Notes: generated by a model from the letters alone, not told the origin. Positions 1 through 7,107 are shown, numbered from the stretch's first letter. The stretch: DNA of 12,542 bases from Campylobacteraceae bacterium (GCA_027063105.1 JAMOSL010000081.1:1-12542), one strand, 5' to 3'. Numbers and translations: made by a program.

Positions 1-67
1 CGATTGGACTCGAACCAACGACCCCTACCATGTCAAGGTAGTGCTCTACCAACTGAGCTACGCGATC
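1..67 (-). tRNA. tRNA-Val (GAC), 3' end cut by window edge
   Basis: Read on the minus strand this folds as a cloverleaf. The acceptor 5' strand GATCGCG is at 67-61, the D stem GCTC/GAGC follows, and the anticodon stem CTACC/GGTAG encloses loop TTGACAT, giving anticodon GAC (valine). The T arm GTTGG-TTCGAGT-CCAAT closes with one G-U pair. Only CG of the expected 3' acceptor strand CGCGATC lies inside the window, so the last acceptor bases, the discriminator and CCA are missing. It lies directly downstream of dapF, separated by a strong inverted repeat. Confidence 0.95.
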
Positions 68-74
68 ACACCTA

Positions 75-114
75 TATTTAAGGACTTCAATAATAGTCTT
101 TCAGTCCTTAAATA
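75..114 (-). terminator. 12-bp inverted repeat between dapF and tRNA-Val
   Basis: A perfect 12-bp inverted repeat (TATTTAAGGACT at 75-86, complement at 103-114) encloses a 16-nt loop. It starts 5 nt after the dapF stop and ends 8 nt before the tRNA-Val 5' end. No clear U-tract follows the stem on the minus strand, so it may be a weak terminator, an mRNA 3'-end stabiliser or a processing signal between the dapF message and the tRNA. A competing 7-bp stem (80-86 with 95-101, one G-U pair) shares the same arm. Confidence 0.5.
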
Positions 115-118
115 ATGC

Positions 119-865
119 TTATATTAGAGTTTCTGCAATAAATGTTTTAGTAACTTGTCCTCCAAAACGATATATACCATCTTCATAACTAACATATAAT
201 TCATCTTGACTTTTTGGAAATACTGCTGTCATATCCTGAATTAAACCTTCTTTATGTGCCTTTATATAACAAGCAACCATACCAGTACCACAAGCTAGAG
301 TTTCATCCTCTACACCTTTTTCATAAGTCCGTACGAATAGTTTATTATCTTTAATAGTATAAATATTTATATTTGCATTATATTTATGTCTTAACTCTTT
401 CATCTGCATAATGTCAAATTTATCTATCGAATTTCTAACACTAACCAAATGAGGTACACCACTATCTATAAGCCACCAATCATTATCAAATTCTCTTATA
501 TTCTTATTCTCAATAATTGGAGAAGTCATATCACTAACTATATACAAACCATTTATAGATGCTTTAATAACTCCAGCACCTGTTAAAAAGGTAGACACAT
601 TATCTTTTGATATTCCTTTTTCATGAGCATAATGAGCTACTGCTCTACTCGCATTTCCACACATATTTGCTAAGCTTCCATCAGAGTTGTAAAACTCCCA
701 CTCAAAGTCATACTCTTTATGAGGTAATAAAACAACAAGTCCATCAGCTCCAACACCATTTTGACGATGGCATAGTTTTCTAGCCAATTCACTTCTATCT
801 TTTGCTTCTTGAGTATGAAATATAACAAAGTCATTCCCATTTGCACTATATTTTGTAACAGTCAT
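119..865 (-). CDS. dapF: diaminopimelate epimerase DapF
   Basis: DapF interconverts LL- and meso-diaminopimelate without a cofactor, in the cytoplasm, feeding lysine and peptidoglycan synthesis. The protein has 248 residues, slightly shorter than the usual 270 or so. Both catalytic cysteines are present in their signature contexts: Cys69 in NMCGNASRA and Cys192 in ACGTGMVA. The N-terminal KYSANGNDF (residues 5-13) and the NGVGADGL segment (36-43) are also typical, and the two halves form the pseudo-symmetric epimerase fold. The second residue after MCGN is Ala-Ser rather than the common Gly-x-R order, a minor variation. ATG at 865 is preceded by AGGAG at good distance. It is the last gene of the speE-like/coaE/dapF operon, 35 nt downstream of coaE. 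Confidence 0.95.
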   Translation of the reverse strand: MTVTKYSANGNDFVIFHTQEAKDRSELARKLCHRQNGVGADGLVVLLPHKEYDFEWEFYNSDGSLANMCGNASRAVAHYAHEKGISKDNVSTFLTGAGVIKASINGLYIVSDMTSPIIENKNIREFDNDWWLIDSGVPHLVSVRNSIDKFDIMQMKELRHKYNANINIYTIKDNKLFVRTYEKGVEDETLACGTGMVACYIKAHKEGLIQDMTAVFPKSQDELYVSYEDGIYRFGGQVTKTFIAETLI

Positions 866-900
866 TATTCGCTCCTAATTAAAATAGTTCGTTGCTTTTA

Positions 901-1497
901 TTAATACAGTGAATTAGATAAAATACTCTTTTTTACTTTTTCGCATTCTTGTTCAAGTAGTTTTAGATTTCCACTATTATCTATTACATAAGTAGCATTA
1001 TTTCTTTTTTCTTCTATTGGCATTTGAGACTCTATTTTTTGTATAGCTTCTTCTTTAGTTATATTGTCTCTATCCATTAATCTTTGTATCTGTTTTGATT
1101 TTGGAGTATATACAACAACAGATTCTGCAATTGGGTAATTACCTTTTTCAAAGAATAGAGGAATATCAATTAAATATGGTTTTTGATGTTTATCTTGTCG
1201 TTTAGATTGTGCTAGAATTTCTTTATAGATTAAAGGATGCATAAGCTCTTCTAATTCTTTCTTTTTTTCTTTATTTGAGAAGATTATTTTACCTAAAGCT
1301 TTTCTATCAACCTTACCATCTACTATAGAAGTCTCTCCAAAAATATTTATTATCTTTTGATGTTGCGTCTCTATAATTTGATGAGCAATTTTATCTGCAT
1401 CAATAAACCGAAACCCAAAAAGGGACAACATTATAGTAGCTGTACTTTTACCAGAGGCAATCCCTCCTGTTAGGGCAACTGCATATTCAAAATCCAT
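901..1497 (-). CDS. coaE: dephospho-CoA kinase CoaE
   Basis: CoaE catalyses the final step of coenzyme A synthesis, phosphorylating the ribose 3'-OH of dephospho-CoA with ATP. The 198-residue length is normal. Visible motifs are the P-loop GGIASGKST (11-19), FIDADKIAH (31-39) with the substrate-site aspartates Asp33 and Asp35, HPLI (87-90), DIPLFFE (111-117), the lid region RLMDRDNITKEEA (139-151) and the C-terminal YVIDNSG (170-176). The start overlaps the stop of the upstream gene in the sequence TAATG. No strong ribosome binding site precedes it, so translational coupling to the SpeE-like gene is likely. Confidence 0.95.
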   Translation of the reverse strand: MDFEYAVALTGGIASGKSTATIMLSLFGFRFIDADKIAHQIIETQHQKIINIFGETSIVDGKVDRKALGKIIFSNKEKKKELEELMHPLIYKEILAQSKRQDKHQKPYLIDIPLFFEKGNYPIAESVVVYTPKSKQIQRLMDRDNITKEEAIQKIESQMPIEEKRNNATYVIDNSGNLKLLEQECEKVKKSILSNSLY

Positions 1498-2090
1498 TAT
1501 AGTTTAATAAGTCCCAAAAATCTTTTTCTTGTAACTGTTGGAAGGTGAAAAGCTCCAATTGCAATATCAGAATTATAATAGTTAAATCCATCAGTTAAAT
1601 CAGCTCTTTGAAGATTAATATCAGCAGTTGGATGGTAAGAATGACTTGCTAAAATAGCATTTCTACAAGATAAACCTGTTCCATGAGCAGATGCTTCATA
1701 TCTATATGGCATTACAATTTTAAATATTTCACCAATTGTTTCTAGCTCTTTTACTACTTCATCTTCTTGAGTTAGTATTCTGCTTGATACTGTAGATACT
1801 ACCCCTTTAGGAGTCAATGTTTTATTTAAAAATCCCCAAAATAATCTATCAGTTATAAATGCATCAGTAGCAATAACAATAATATCAAATCTATCTTCAT
1901 CTAAATCTTTTACAGCTTCTTGAGCATCAGCTTCTTTTATTTGTAGAATATCTTTGATTATATTATGTTTATTTACCTCTTCTATAATCTTATCACAACC
2001 ACCTATAATAAGTATACTTTGTGGGTTAGCGTGTGTACATATAGGAATATGTATTAACATCTCATCTTTAATAAAGTGTAAATTTTCCAT
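1497..2090 (-). CDS. short spermidine synthase-like protein
   Basis: This 197-residue protein resembles the C-terminal Rossmann methyltransferase-like domain of spermidine synthase (SpeE), which transfers an aminopropyl group from decarboxylated SAM to putrescine. Supporting features are HFIKDEMLIHIP (5-16), resembling the family's EFxYHEMLAHVP, then the strand SILIIGGCDK (25-34) in place of VLIIGGGDG, and the terminal YYNSDIAIGAFHLP (171-184), close to the usual YYNxxxHxAAFxLP. The N-terminal beta domain of about 60 residues in normal SpeE is absent, and the catalytic DSxDPxGPA motif is reduced to ATDAFITD (74-81). AAGGAAAG sits just before ATG 2090, so this start looks genuine. It is the first gene of the operon with coaE and dapF. 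Activity as a spermidine synthase is uncertain. Confidence 0.7.
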   Translation of the reverse strand: MENLHFIKDEMLIHIPICTHANPQSILIIGGCDKIIEEVNKHNIIKDILQIKEADAQEAVKDLDEDRFDIIVIATDAFITDRLFWGFLNKTLTPKGVVSTVSSRILTQEDEVVKELETIGEIFKIVMPYRYEASAHGTGLSCRNAILASHSYHPTADINLQRADLTDGFNYYNSDIAIGAFHLPTVTRKRFLGLIKL

Positions 2091-2122
2091 TTCTTTCCTT
2101 AGTTATATATGAATTTTTACTG

Positions 2123-2128
2123 ATTGTA
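2123..2128 (-). promoter_or_regulatory. -10 box for the speE-like/coaE/dapF operon
   Basis: On the minus strand TACAAT follows TTTTGA, the T-rich -16 plus -10 arrangement common in Campylobacterota housekeeping promoters. The predicted start, near 2116, would leave a leader of about 26 nt containing AAGGAAAG before ATG 2090. No good -35 box is seen. Confidence 0.5.
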
Positions 2129-2199
2129 TCAAAACAAGCTATAAAAAAAATTAAATTAAGACTATTTTACTCTTAATTATGAAATTTACTTACTTTGGT

Positions 2200-2205
2200 T
2201 ATAAT
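2200..2205 (+). promoter_or_regulatory. nrdB: -10 box for nrdB operon
   Basis: A perfect TATAAT preceded by TTTGG gives a predicted transcription start near 2212. This lies downstream of the longest-frame ATG (2179) but 21 nt upstream of the TTG at 2233, which supports the TTG as the real nrdB start. Confidence 0.55.
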
Positions 2206-2220
2206 AAATATAGATTTATA

Positions 2221-2226
2221 GAGGAG
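2221..2226 (+). promoter_or_regulatory. nrdB: ribosome binding site deciding the nrdB TTG start
   Basis: GAGGAG stands 6 nt before TTG at 2233-2235, an ideal Shine-Dalgarno spacing. The in-frame ATG at 2179 has only AT-rich DNA ahead of it (TTACTCTTAATT), with no such site. Confidence 0.7.
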
Positions 2227-2232
2227 AATAAT

Positions 2233-4161
2233 TTGATTAGAAAAAAAATATATAACCCTGATTCTACAGAGAAGACAAAAGATAGAAAAATATTTGGTGG
2301 TAATCCAACAGGTATTTTTGAATTGAATGATATTAAGTATCAATGGGCTTATAACCTTTGGGAGATTATGTTAAATAACACTTGGTTTCCAAAAGAAGTT
2401 GATATGACTAGAGATATTAATGATTATAAACACTTAACAGATAATGAAAAGTCGGCTTATGATAAGGTTTTAGCTCAATTAATCTTTATGGATTCTCTCC
2501 AAACAAATAATATTATCGATAATTTAAATCCATTTATAACATCACCAGAGATTAATATAATTCTAGTTAGACAAGCCTTCGAGGAGGCTCTTCATTGTTA
2601 TGTTGAGGGTACTGAAGTTTTAACAAATGATGGTTTTATAGATTTTAGAGATATTACAGATGAATCGTTAATTGCTAATTATCACGAGAATGGTGAGATA
2701 AATTTTACAAAACCAACTGAAATAATTGTTGGAGATTACCAAGGTGATATATATAATTTTAAAGGTCAAAGATATAATTTATCTGTAACCCCAAATCATC
2801 GAATGGTTAGACATAATACAAGAATGGGTAATCGTTTTGAAGTTGAACTTGCTGAAACTATATCTCTTCATAATCATAAAGCTCCAGTAAGTGGTTATTT
2901 AAATTCTATAAAAGAGGTTAATTTTTCTCCATTGGATAGATTAAGAGTTGCATATCAAGCAGATGGAACAATCAGTAATAACGGTAATGTTACTAAAAAT
3001 GGAGTAATGTATAAGTTCTATCTAAAGAAAGATCGAAAAATAAAAAGATTACTCAAAATTATTGAAGATGGTAATTTAAAATATTCTGAAAAAGATATGT
3101 CGAATGGATATAAAAATATTTATATATGGACTAATGCTAGTATGGATAAAGAGTTCAATTGGTTAAAATTGGATGAAATTTCTATCAGTTGGGGTCTTGA
3201 TTTTATTAATGAACTTACCTATTGGGATGGTTCAAGAAGTAGTGGACTGTTAAGATATTCAAATACTAATAAAAAAGCCATCAATAAAGTTATGTCAGTA
3301 GTATCAGTCTGTGGATTGAAAGGTGAAGATTTAGGAGACAAAAGCAGAGATTATTGGACTATAAATTTTGTAGATACAGATTATGTTTCAGGTCGTAGTA
3401 TTAAAAAATCGAAAGATTACTATGATGGAAAAATATATTCTGTAACTGTTCCATCATCATTTATTATTGTAAGACATAAAGATAAAGTTTCTGTTTCTGG
3501 TAATTCTCAAAGTTATGCTGTTATGGTTGATAGTATCTCTACAAATTCGGATGAAATTTACGAACTTTGGAGACGCGATATGAAATTAAAATCAAAGAAT
3601 GATGCGATTGCTAAAGTTTATGATAATTTATCTGAAAATCCAAGTGATGAGAATATTGTTAAAGCTATGTTTGCAAATCAAATTTTAGAGGGTATATATT
3701 TTTATAGTGGATTTACATATCTTTATACATTAGCTAGAAGTGATAAGATGTTAGGTACTGCACAGATGATTAGATTTATACAAAGGGATGAAGTTACCCA
3801 TCTATTGATTTTTCAAAATATGATAAATGTTACAAAGAGAGAGAGACCTGAGATATTTACTACTGAATTTATAGAAGAGATTTATCAAATGTTTAGAGAT
3901 GCTGTTGATTTAGAGGTTAAATGGGGTCAATATATAACTCAAGGTCAGATACTAGGTCTTACAGATGATATTATAGAACAATATATACAATATTTGGCAG
4001 ATGAAAGACTACATGCTGTAGGATTAAAAAAACTTTACAATGTATCTCATCCTATCAAATGGGTAGATAATTTTAGTAGTTTTAACGAACAAAAGACTAA
4101 TTTCTTTGAAGGTAATGTAGCAAATTATTCAAAGGGAAGCTTGGATATGGATGATTTTTAG
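2233..4161 (+). CDS. nrdB: class I ribonucleotide reductase beta subunit NrdB, intein-containing precursor
   Basis: NrdB holds the diiron-tyrosyl radical that lets NrdA reduce ribonucleotides to deoxyribonucleotides. Residues here are numbered from the alternative ATG at 2179 (660 aa); the preferred TTG start at residue 19 gives 642 aa. Metal ligands are Asp105, Glu136, His139, Glu504, Glu538 and His541, and the radical tyrosine is Tyr446 (E. coli Tyr122). A C-terminal Tyr650 suits the electron-transfer tyrosine, and the DMDDF tail suits NrdA binding. An intein at 140-442 separates His139 from Ser443. Removing it and starting at TTG leaves 339 residues beginning IRKKIYNP after the start residue, matching Helicobacter-type NrdB (about 341). 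The precursor cannot form the metal site, so splicing must precede activity. The gene overlaps the next one by 11 nt. Confidence 0.93.
   Translation: MIRKKIYNPDSTEKTKDRKIFGGNPTGIFELNDIKYQWAYNLWEIMLNNTWFPKEVDMTRDINDYKHLTDNEKSAYDKVLAQLIFMDSLQTNNIIDNLNPFITSPEINIILVRQAFEEALHCYVEGTEVLTNDGFIDFRDITDESLIANYHENGEINFTKPTEIIVGDYQGDIYNFKGQRYNLSVTPNHRMVRHNTRMGNRFEVELAETISLHNHKAPVSGYLNSIKEVNFSPLDRLRVAYQADGTISNNGNVTKNGVMYKFYLKKDRKIKRLLKIIEDGNLKYSEKDMSNGYKNIYIWTNASMDKEFNWLKLDEISISWGLDFINELTYWDGSRSSGLLRYSNTNKKAINKVMSVVSVCGLKGEDLGDKSRDYWTINFVDTDYVSGRSIKKSKDYYDGKIYSVTVPSSFIIVRHKDKVSVSGNSQSYAVMVDSISTNSDEIYELWRRDMKLKSKNDAIAKVYDNLSENPSDENIVKAMFANQILEGIYFYSGFTYLYTLARSDKMLGTAQMIRFIQRDEVTHLLIFQNMINVTKRERPEIFTTEFIEEIYQMFRDAVDLEVKWGQYITQGQILGLTDDIIEQYIQYLADERLHAVGLKKLYNVSHPIKWVDNFSSFNEQKTNFFEGNVANYSKGSLDMDDF
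2596..3504 (+). mobile_element. intein with LAGLIDADG homing endonuclease inside NrdB
   Basis: The insertion is in frame and encodes 303 residues (Cys140 to Asn442 of the long precursor). Block A starts at Cys140 with CYVEGTEVLTNDGF. Block B has LSVTPNH, the TxxH motif (Thr204, His207). The C-terminal blocks are GKIYSVTVPSSFIIVR (417-432) and VSVSGN, with Ser443 as the +1 nucleophile. The penultimate residue is Gly rather than His, as I recall for a group of phage and reductase inteins. The centre carries two dodecapeptide-like motifs, LDRLRVAYQADGTI (252-265, Asp262) and FINELTYWDGS (342-352, Asp350), followed by YSNTNKKAINKV, so the endonuclease looks intact. The spliced junction would read EEALH-SQSYAV. 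Confidence 0.93.
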
Positions 4162-4879
4162 AGAAAACATAGAAGTTGTATCACTACAGCTTCCAACAAA
4201 AAAGAAATACAAAAAGAATCTTGATAGACTTTTAGAATTATTAGAAATAAATAAAGATAAAAAATTAATAGTTACTCCAGAAGTATTTTTGACAGGATAT
4301 GATTATGACAATATATCAATAGCTTCAAAATTTTCTGCAAAAGCTATAAAAATCTTAAAAAAATTAGTTGACAATCAAATTCTGGTAATTACTGTAATAT
4401 TAGAGACAAAAACAGGATTTATAAATCAAGCAGTTGTAATTCATAAGCATAAAGTTATATATCGACAAAACAAAGCAAAATTATTTAAATTGGGTGATGA
4501 ACATCTATTTTTAAAAGCAGGTGATACAGAAAATATCAAACCATTTGAAATAGATGGAGTATCTTATGCAATATTAATATGTTTTGAACTTAGATTTAAA
4601 GATTTATGGAAACAGATAGAAGGTGTTGATGTTATTCTTATTCCTGCTAGATGGGGATTACCAAGAAAGTCCCATTTAGAGATATTATCAAACTCTTTAG
4701 CTGTGATGAATCAAGCCTTTATAGTCGTATCAAATAGTTCAGACAAAGATATGGCAAGTTCATCAGCAATTATATCACCTTTTGGAGAACAAATTAGAGA
4801 TGACAGCAAAGTATCTATTGATGGCGTTATTGACTTTAAAGAGATAAAAAAAATGCGTCGATATATAGTCTTGGATTAG
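4151..4879 (+). CDS. carbon-nitrogen hydrolase (nitrilase superfamily)
   Basis: This 242-residue protein has the Glu-Lys-Cys triad of the nitrilase/amidase fold: Glu44 in VTPEVFLTGY, Lys108 in YRQNKAKLF, and Cys144 in ICFELRF (the family's CYDLRF). Such enzymes hydrolyse amides or nitriles, or transfer acyl groups, in the cytoplasm; the substrate cannot be told from sequence. The segment PARWGLPRKSHLEIL (165-179) matches the usual PA.WP..R..HW..L region that lines the active site. The start ATG lies inside the end of nrdB (11-nt overlap, different frame), and bioD follows after only 3 nt, so the three genes appear co-transcribed and translationally coupled. A role linked to biotin is possible from context only. 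Confidence 0.85.
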   Translation: MIFRENIEVVSLQLPTKKKYKKNLDRLLELLEINKDKKLIVTPEVFLTGYDYDNISIASKFSAKAIKILKKLVDNQILVITVILETKTGFINQAVVIHKHKVIYRQNKAKLFKLGDEHLFLKAGDTENIKPFEIDGVSYAILICFELRFKDLWKQIEGVDVILIPARWGLPRKSHLEILSNSLAVMNQAFIVVSNSSDKDMASSSAIISPFGEQIRDDSKVSIDGVIDFKEIKKMRRYIVLD

Positions 4880-4882
4880 AAT

Positions 4883-5545
4883 ATGAGAAAGATTTTTATA
4901 TCAGCTACAAATACAGATGTAGGAAAAACCTATACAACTTTAAAACTTATAAAATCTTTTTCTAAAAGAGGTCTAAAGGTTGGAGTTTGTAAGCCTATAG
5001 AAACAGGAGTGATAGATTATCCTGTTGATGCAACAATGCTTATTAATGAATGTAAAAAAACAAATAAAAATTTTGAACTTTTAAGTCCTTTTGACATAAC
5101 AGCTTATACATTCTCTTTGCCATCAGCTCCATTTTGTGCTGATATAGAAAGAATCATTAAAATAGAAAAAATATTAGAAAAAATAGATGAATTATCTAAT
5201 TTATGTGATATTTTATTAGTAGAAGGAGCAGGGGGTTTATTTGTTCCTATAAATGATAATTATAATATGATAGATTTGGCAGAAGATATAGGTGCGTATA
5301 CTCTTTTAGTTACACCTAGTCGTTTAGGATGTATAAATGATACTCTATTATCCATAGAGGCTTTAAAAAGTAGAAGCTTAGATTACGATTGGTGTGTTAA
5401 TTTATATCAAGATATAGATAGCTTTGATGAGGTCACTAAACCATATTATGACTTGGTAGTTAAAAAATGGTGGAGTGTAGATAATGGATTAGATAACTTT
5501 GTGGATAATTATCTCTCTTCGATTATATCAGCATCTTTTATTTGA
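4883..5545 (+). CDS. bioD: dethiobiotin synthetase BioD
   Basis: BioD makes the ureido ring of dethiobiotin from 7,8-diaminopelargonate, CO2 and ATP, the penultimate step of biotin synthesis. In 220 residues it shows the P-loop ATNTDVGKT (8-16, Lys15 and Thr16), KPIETG (37-42, Lys37) and VEGAGGLFVPI (113-123, Glu114). Later, WCVNLYQD (170-177, Asn173) corresponds to the adenine-contacting Asn of E. coli BioD. It starts 3 nt after the hydrolase stop. Its last 37 nt are antisense to the end of the convergent lipoprotein gene, so there is no room for a terminator between them. No other bio gene lies in the window. Confidence 0.92.
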   Translation: MRKIFISATNTDVGKTYTTLKLIKSFSKRGLKVGVCKPIETGVIDYPVDATMLINECKKTNKNFELLSPFDITAYTFSLPSAPFCADIERIIKIEKILEKIDELSNLCDILLVEGAGGLFVPINDNYNMIDLAEDIGAYTLLVTPSRLGCINDTLLSIEALKSRSLDYDWCVNLYQDIDSFDEVTKPYYDLVVKKWWSVDNGLDNFVDNYLSSIISASFI

Positions 5546-6243
5546 TCTTCTTTCTTTGGAGATTGAGTTAAAAGTGTTTGATTATTATTTTGTTCTTGGT
5601 AGCCTAAAATTTTTACGAGTTCTTGCTTTATGTTGTCATCAGAATTTTTATCGGCTATAATATCTAATATTTTACTACTTTTTTCATGATATTGGTTATT
5701 TGTATGTATAAACTCTTCATGTTTTAACCTATCTTCCTCTAATTTAACTTTAACTATCCTATTTTCACGATTAATAAGATATAAGACCAAAATACCCATT
5801 AATACTATAAATCCTATAACCATTGTAATAATTTTATATAGATATAAATCTTTCTCTTGAGTTTGAAGTACTATTTGTTGATTAGAGGAGGCTATCTCTT
5901 TTTCTATTTTATGTTGATTTGTTGCTATCTCTTTATCTACTAGAGCTTTTGTTTTGAGAGCTTCAACTTCTATAGTTTTTACCTTTTGTGCTGTCTCTGC
6001 TTCTATCTTTGCTAAATCTAACTTCTCTTGGGATTTTATTTTTGCAATTAATATTTGATTTTCTCTCTCTTCACCTCTTGGAGCTTTTAGTTTTGGTGCA
6101 GTTGTCTCTTGATTTGTATATCCAGTTGGTATTTGATGATATGTATCTCTTACCATTTTAATATTATTTGAAGATTGGTCTTGATTACATGCCGTAAAGA
6201 AAAGAATACTTATGGTTATTAATATTAAATTGAAATTTTTCAT
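5509..6243 (-). CDS. putative lipoprotein with coiled coil and internal membrane helix, unknown function
   Basis: I do not recognise this 244-residue protein. The N-terminus is a lipoprotein signal: MKNF, a hydrophobic stretch, then LFFTAC, with Cys19 as the likely lipid-modified residue and Asn20 following. After a polar linker, a highly charged helical region (about 57-132, rich in Lys, Glu, Ile and Ala) looks like a coiled coil. A strong hydrophobic helix follows at about 135-157 (YKIITMVIGFIVLMGILVLY), then basic residues NRENRIVKVK and a charged, Asn/Gln-rich tail to residue 244. The predicted topology is a lipid anchor, periplasmic coiled coil, one membrane crossing and a cytoplasmic tail. 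It starts 1 nt after the stop of the FAH-like gene, with AAGAGG about 10 nt upstream, so they form one transcript. Confidence 0.8.
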   Translation of the reverse strand: MKNFNLILITISILFFTACNQDQSSNNIKMVRDTYHQIPTGYTNQETTAPKLKAPRGEERENQILIAKIKSQEKLDLAKIEAETAQKVKTIEVEALKTKALVDKEIATNQHKIEKEIASSNQQIVLQTQEKDLYLYKIITMVIGFIVLMGILVLYLINRENRIVKVKLEEDRLKHEEFIHTNNQYHEKSSKILDIIADKNSDDNIKQELVKILGYQEQNNNQTLLTQSPKKEDQIKDADIIEER

Positions 6244-6244
6244 A

Positions 6245-7042
6245 TTAAATTACCTCTTGATGTAAAATTATTTTATCATCTTGATATGTTATCTGATTAT
6301 CTGATTTATCTTTATGATAACTTATTACAAAGACCTCATCACCTTTCTTTAAATAATGAGTTTCTCCAAATTCTGTATAAGCAGTTGCTCCAATACTTAT
6401 TAATGCTTGTTTTGGATAGTGATTTTCTTTTAAATGTATTGCAATATCTTCTAATGGTCCAAAGTCTTTTTGATTATTCATTTTTTCTATAAGCCAATTT
6501 TGCAATTTAGTATAAAAATAACTATATCCAGTCAATGGAGCATCTACACCATAAGGGTGAATTATTCCATCTCTTTTTAAGAATGAACATAAACGATAAT
6601 TATCCATAATTCCACCATCTTCAAACTTATCAATCATAATCCATGTTTTACCAATACCTTTAGATGTCTCTCCCCAACTTTTCTTCTCAGATATCTTTTT
6701 AGCACCCTCTTTTCTTATCGTACAATCATTAAAAACTGTAAATTTAATAGCTTTTAAATCTTTTACTTTCATATTATCATCATAAACTATATCGAAAAAA
6801 ATTGCTATCTCTGGTTCGACTTGTGCATTAGCTTCATATTTAGGTAATTCTAATATTTCATCACAAATTGGGTAAGTTCCTAAAAATGTATCAGAGTTTG
6901 GAAGATAAAATGGAAATATTCCTTTTGGTGCATTTGGTTCAGCTGTTTTTACATTTTTAAAATCTTCCAATTCTCCTGCTTGTTCTAAATGATGAGCAAA
7001 ATTCCCTGCTACACCTAAACCGATAACTTCTTCATTTCTCAT
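6245..7042 (-). CDS. FAH-fold-like protein of unknown function
   Basis: This 265-residue protein lacks a signal peptide and should be cytoplasmic. Its centre resembles the fumarylacetoacetate hydrolase (FAH) fold: VEPEIAIFFD (75-84) gives the Glu-x-Glu metal pair (Glu76, Glu78), and about 28 residues later FNDCTIR (104-110) gives an Asp (106) followed by x-T-x-R, as in FAH-family YcgM. KKSWGETSKGIGKTW (120-134) then corresponds to the family's lysine-rich substrate loop. FAH-family members are Mg/Mn-dependent C-C hydrolases, decarboxylases or isomerases. It may be the Campylobacterota family called DUF5718, which I name from memory and have not verified. It is transcribed just ahead of the lipoprotein gene. 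The substrate is unknown, and the FAH assignment rests on motif spacing alone. Confidence 0.65.
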   Translation of the reverse strand: MRNEEVIGLGVAGNFAHHLEQAGELEDFKNVKTAEPNAPKGIFPFYLPNSDTFLGTYPICDEILELPKYEANAQVEPEIAIFFDIVYDDNMKVKDLKAIKFTVFNDCTIRKEGAKKISEKKSWGETSKGIGKTWIMIDKFEDGGIMDNYRLCSFLKRDGIIHPYGVDAPLTGYSYFYTKLQNWLIEKMNNQKDFGPLEDIAIHLKENHYPKQALISIGATAYTEFGETHYLKKGDEVFVISYHKDKSDNQITYQDDKIILHQEVI

Positions 7043-7068
7043 ACTTTAGCCTTTTAAATTTTAAATAA

Positions 7069-7074
7069 AGTATA
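7069..7074 (-). promoter_or_regulatory. possible -10 box for FAH-like/lipoprotein pair
   Basis: TATACT on the minus strand, in the 65-nt gap between the arginine kinase stop and ATG 7042. A predicted start near 7062 would leave a leader of about 20 nt containing AAAAGG. No convincing -35 box. Read-through from the kinase gene is equally possible. Confidence 0.3.
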
Positions 7075-7107
7075 ACTAAGAGTAACTTAAAATAAAAAAA
7101 TTATTTC

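Noticed and set aside
1497..2178. Frameshifted speE with its N-terminal half in the upstream DNA
   Set aside because: Only about 88-140 nt separate the start from nrdB, filled by divergent promoters; no matching N-terminal coding sequence is seen.
2596..3504. Group I or II intron in nrdB
   Set aside because: The insertion is fully in frame without stops and carries protein splicing motifs at both ends, so it is an intein.
6286..6492. Plus-strand open frame of 68 codons
   Set aside because: Lies wholly antisense inside the FAH-like gene, has low-complexity Leu/Tyr-rich translation and no family resemblance.
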